This document shows, piece by piece, positions 61,518 to 64,000 of a DNA stretch of 64,000 nt. Source of the DNA: Mucilaginibacter sp. Its GTDB lineage: Bacteria; Bacteroidota; Bacteroidia; Sphingobacteriales; Sphingobacteriaceae. The notes beneath the pieces were generated by a model. It ran no database searches and was not told where the DNA came from. It saw only the letters and a program-made list of their open reading frames with translations. The stretch lies in the NCBI RefSeq assembly GCF_025362475.1, contig NZ_JANYGH010000079.1, forward strand, positions 1 through 64,000. The letters are read 5' to 3'. How positions within the stretch are numbered: position 1 is the stretch's first letter; each line of letters begins with the position of its first letter. A program made the translations under genes and the position numbers.

Positions 61518-61946
61518 TTAATCTTTTTTAACAAAGTTTCCTTTATCATCAAAAATAAGGTCGCCGCCTTTTATTTCTGCCTCATAAAAAGTTTTACCTG
61601 CAGCATCAGTAACTTTTCCGGCTTCTTTTATTTTCGACCCTTTATAATGGGTTTCTACATAAGGAGCTATATTTTTTGGCAGATCGCTTATTTTAATTGA
61701 ATTAACAATCTCAATAAAAGTACCGGCAGGTGTGAATAAAACCGAATTATCCTCGCCATATTTACCGCCCCAATTGGCCTCGTAATTACCCTTTTCTTTT
61801 TCCCAGCTTACTTTGGCCGATGCAGGATATTTAGAAACCAATGCAGCTTTAACTATAGCAGGCACATCCCGGGGTTTTAAATCCTGCGACATAACAACGC
61901 CGGATGCAATGTTTAGTACCATTAATGATGCCAATTTCTTTTTCAC
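61518..61946 (-). CDS. Exported PepSY-like protein
   Basis: A short signal segment (MKKKLASLMVLNIASGVVMS) precedes a PepSY-like/DUF2874 fold: VPAIVKAALVSKYPASAKVSWEKEKGNYEANW, GTFIEIVNSIKISDLPKNIAPYVETHYKGSKIKEAGKVTDAAGKTFYEAEIKGGDLIFDDKGNF. Such proteins are periplasmic and of unknown function. It is a single gene of 142 residues. Confidence 0.9.
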   Translation of the reverse strand: MKKKLASLMVLNIASGVVMSQDLKPRDVPAIVKAALVSKYPASAKVSWEKEKGNYEANWGGKYGEDNSVLFTPAGTFIEIVNSIKISDLPKNIAPYVETHYKGSKIKEAGKVTDAAGKTFYEAEIKGGDLIFDDKGNFVKKD

Positions 61947-62044
61947 GATAATTTACTTTACACAAGTATAAATTACCAATCTGTAGAAATTTGGGTTTAT
62001 TTCTTGGGAAACACCTGATAATGAAACAGTAATATCAGATTTCA

Positions 62045-63163
62045 TCAATCATAAGTATGCCGCTCAAAATCATAATCGGATTGTGATGTGATGATCTTTT
62101 TACGCCGCTCCACATCAATACCCAAATTATGCTCGTAGGTATCGTCAGTAACAGTAATGTCCCTGTTCTTTTCCTTTTCGGCCATATATAGATTAGCTTC
62201 GGCAGTTTTGGCTATAGCGGTATCATATGGACCTTTAGGCGACATGAGCTTTACAAACACAGGCAAACACTCAAATAAAATAAACAGGTAACCTATAAAA
62301 GATATGGCCATATAAGTATCCAGGTCGCGGGTGCCGTTTTCGTTGAAGGATAACTGCCCAAGCGCCCAGTTACGATCTGCAAAGCCCGCTACATTGGATA
62401 GGCTATCCAGTTGATGATCGGTAAACAACCTGGTGCTGTTGAGGCCCTCATAGTCCTTTCGCTTGCTCAGGTATTGATCCATTTGCCCCAGGTTATCCGT
62501 TACCGTTTTTAGCCGGTTTTCTTTTTCCTCCAATACACTTTGTTTTTGTTTGGCATAGGTCCCGTAACCAGTAATGCCCGACGTTTGATTGGTTTTATCA
62601 CCAAATACTTCCTGGTTAAGCAGAAAACGGGAACGGTTGATATCTTTTTCCAGGGAGTCTTTTTCTTTCTTCAGATCATTGTTCTTACCCATCTCCATTG
62701 CATACTTTTGATTGTATGTTTTTTCGAGCGTATCAATTTTACGGTGCTGCCCTTTCAGATAGGACGTTTTTAATTTCTGACGGATCTCCTTATCAAAGAT
62801 TTTCAACTCCAGGGGGCGGGATATCACTATACCGATCATTATGGCCAATAAAATACGCGGAGAAGCCTGCAATATCTGCTGATTGGTTGTACCCTCTTTA
62901 TTAATGCTGGATACTATATAACGGTCCATGTTAAAAATGGCTGTTCCCCATAGTAATCCAAATAAAATGGCAAACCCTACGGCAAAGGCATCGCCATTAA
63001 AAACAAAGTACATGGCATAACCACCAGACAGGGAGGCAAACAGCGCCGTAAAAAATATGGTAGCTCCAATACCCACATACTTATTATGCTCGATGGGGTA
63101 TTTTTTTAGGGTATCTATATGTGCTCCTGAACAAAACCAGAAAAAGCGGGTAACTTTTTTCAT
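62045..63163 (-). CDS. DUF4407 membrane protein
   Basis: The 372-residue protein starts with FWFCSGAHIDTLKKYP, typical of DUF4407. Membrane helices are near 32-52, 58-78, 105-125 and 283-303. Between the third and fourth is a long charged coiled-coil-like stretch (~135-245). The C-terminus is polar. The family is unassigned. It probably spans the inner membrane with its helical arm on one side. Confidence 0.92.
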   Translation of the reverse strand: MKKVTRFFWFCSGAHIDTLKKYPIEHNKYVGIGATIFFTALFASLSGGYAMYFVFNGDAFAVGFAILFGLLWGTAIFNMDRYIVSSINKEGTTNQQILQASPRILLAIMIGIVISRPLELKIFDKEIRQKLKTSYLKGQHRKIDTLEKTYNQKYAMEMGKNNDLKKEKDSLEKDINRSRFLLNQEVFGDKTNQTSGITGYGTYAKQKQSVLEEKENRLKTVTDNLGQMDQYLSKRKDYEGLNSTRLFTDHQLDSLSNVAGFADRNWALGQLSFNENGTRDLDTYMAISFIGYLFILFECLPVFVKLMSPKGPYDTAIAKTAEANLYMAEKEKNRDITVTDDTYEHNLGIDVERRKKIITSQSDYDFERHTYD

Positions 63164-63346
63164 CTATATGATCTGTTTAAATTTAATGCCGGTTAATATT
63201 TATGTAAAATTATTAATCGCACATTACCAATCCACTGCCTTTTTGGTGCTAAAAATAGCGCTTTATACAGCAAACCATATAATAAACGCTCTTAGGTATT
63301 GATTGTTACAAAATTTGAGCATAATTATTTGCAATAGAAAAAAAGC

Positions 63347-63354
63347 TACCTTTG
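63347..63354 (+). promoter_or_regulatory. -7 element TACCTTTG of the rhodanese gene
   Basis: An exact TAnnTTTG match lies 19 bp before the ATG at 63374. A TTTG at 63328-63331 is a possible -33 element, though 15 bp is closer than usual. Confidence 0.5.
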
Positions 63355-63373
63355 GGTTATAATTTTATTAATC

Positions 63374-63688
63374 ATGAACGAGATAACCGTACAGGAACTA
63401 AAAGAGAAAATTGACAAAGGTGAGGATTTTCAACTGATTGACGTCAGGGAAGATTTTGAATATGAAACATCAAATTTGGGCGGCCAGTTAATACCCCTTG
63501 GTGGCATTTTAATTGAAGCCGAAAAGATCCGTAAAGATAAACCGGTTGTAGTAATGTGCCGCAGTGGTAAACGCAGTGCAGCCGCCATTATGCAGCTGGA
63601 ACAACGTGGCTTTACCAATCTATCTAATTTAAGCGGCGGCATTTTAGCCTGGGCTGCAGAAATTGACCCTACACTTAATGTATATTAA
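63374..63688 (+). CDS. Single-domain rhodanese-like sulfurtransferase
   Basis: The 104-residue rhodanese domain has FQLIDVREDFEYE and the active loop VVVMCRSGKRSAAA with the persulfide-forming Cys, and ends with GFTNLSNLSGGILAW. It is probably cytoplasmic. The donor and acceptor are unknown. It is followed after 2 bp by a small membrane protein gene. Confidence 0.94.
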   Translation: MNEITVQELKEKIDKGEDFQLIDVREDFEYETSNLGGQLIPLGGILIEAEKIRKDKPVVVMCRSGKRSAAAIMQLEQRGFTNLSNLSGGILAWAAEIDPTLNVY

Positions 63689-63690
63689 CC

Positions 63691-63879
63691 ATGGGCTTTA
63701 AATTAGTGCTCAATGTATTGTACACCATAGGAGTAGTATTGTGCGCCTTTGTGGCATATCAATATTTTCTGGCTAAAAACTACCCGGTTGTAGGCGTAGC
63801 TATATTTGCCGGAGTTGTTGTTATAATCTTAAAAATAAGACTGTTAAAAGACGTAAAGAACTCTCAGAAAAAGGTGTAA
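63691..63879 (+). CDS. Small membrane protein (DUF6358-like)
   Basis: The 62 residues have two hydrophobic helices (~5-25 and 33-50) around a polar loop with NYPVVG, and a basic tail. It resembles the small DUF6358 proteins of Sphingobacteriaceae; that assignment is tentative. It lies 2 bp after the rhodanese gene and 9 bp before the next, so it is in an operon. Confidence 0.75.
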   Translation: MGFKLVLNVLYTIGVVLCAFVAYQYFLAKNYPVVGVAIFAGVVVIILKIRLLKDVKNSQKKV

Positions 63880-63888
63880 CTTCATTGC

Positions 63889-64000
63889 ATGTTTATAGCA
63901 ATATTAGGAGTTATTGTACTCGTGGTGGGTATAGTACTCAAACGCTCACCTGAGCCCGCAAATCATTTCAGTAACATTGTAAGTATAGCTGGAGGAGCAA
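63889..64000 (+). CDS. Partial gene, N-terminus of a prohibitin/SPFH-like protein
   Basis: The frame is open to the end of the window and encodes FIAILGVIVLVVGIVLKRSPEP, a single N-terminal membrane helix followed by a short polar segment. The start resembles prohibitin-family proteins of Sphingobacteriaceae, but only 37 residues are visible. It follows the small membrane protein gene by 9 bp. Confidence 0.45.
   Translation, partial: MFIAILGVIVLVVGIVLKRSPEPANHFSNIVSIAGGA

Overview
The window looks like chromosome from a Sphingobacteriaceae-type Bacteroidota, probably Mucilaginibacter or a close relative. This is inferred from gene content: an LpxC-FabZ fusion, a PglZ-type PorX, a TonB receptor with an N-terminal carboxypeptidase-like domain, a SAM-I riboswitch on metH, TAnnTTTG promoter elements, and a DUF4407, YceI and type III PKS gene set. 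I see no rRNA, CRISPR array or phage structural genes. There is one tRNA.

1-9,681 is a mobile island. An IntDOT-like tyrosine recombinase sits beside the 3' end of tRNA-Glu(TTC), with inverted repeats between them that look like arm sites. Its cargo looks defensive: a truncated PD-(D/E)XK nuclease fused to what looks like an IS21-type end, an unrecognised 584-residue protein with a PD...ExK motif, and a 1,533-residue Mrr-like nuclease/STAND ATPase/helical-repeat protein with Avs-like architecture. 9,950-16,330 is a tight plus-strand run: DUF427, flavin disulfide reductase, ABC ATPase, permease/binding-protein fusion, egtB, egtD. It appears to combine ergothioneine synthesis with import, and the binding domain of the importer is circularly permuted.

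16,436-25,516 is accessory. It holds a PhyH/AraC divergent pair and then an uncharacterised locus: a LuxR-type response regulator, a HisKA_3 kinase, a membrane protein and two divergent proteins that share a GI(R/K) segment and a CPGS(S/T)GCPK motif, plus a 611-residue protein. A near-identical ~36 bp upstream repeat links the two plus-strand genes of this locus. This is my best candidate for an undescribed system.

25,577-64,000 is mostly housekeeping: metF/metH with a four-helix-bundle cassette between them, ald-tsaE, a metal-linked TonB receptor, PPIase, xth, efp, lpxD-lpxC/fabZ-lpxA, porX, a phosphate uptake block (Pit, DUF47, PhoR-like kinase) with a Pho-box-like repeat, a type III PKS/UbiA/YceI cluster, and a REP-associated transposase with its hairpins. 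The intergenic spaces carry many families of palindromic repeats. Some of these supply stop codons to neighbouring genes, and one copy lies between the SAM riboswitch and metH.
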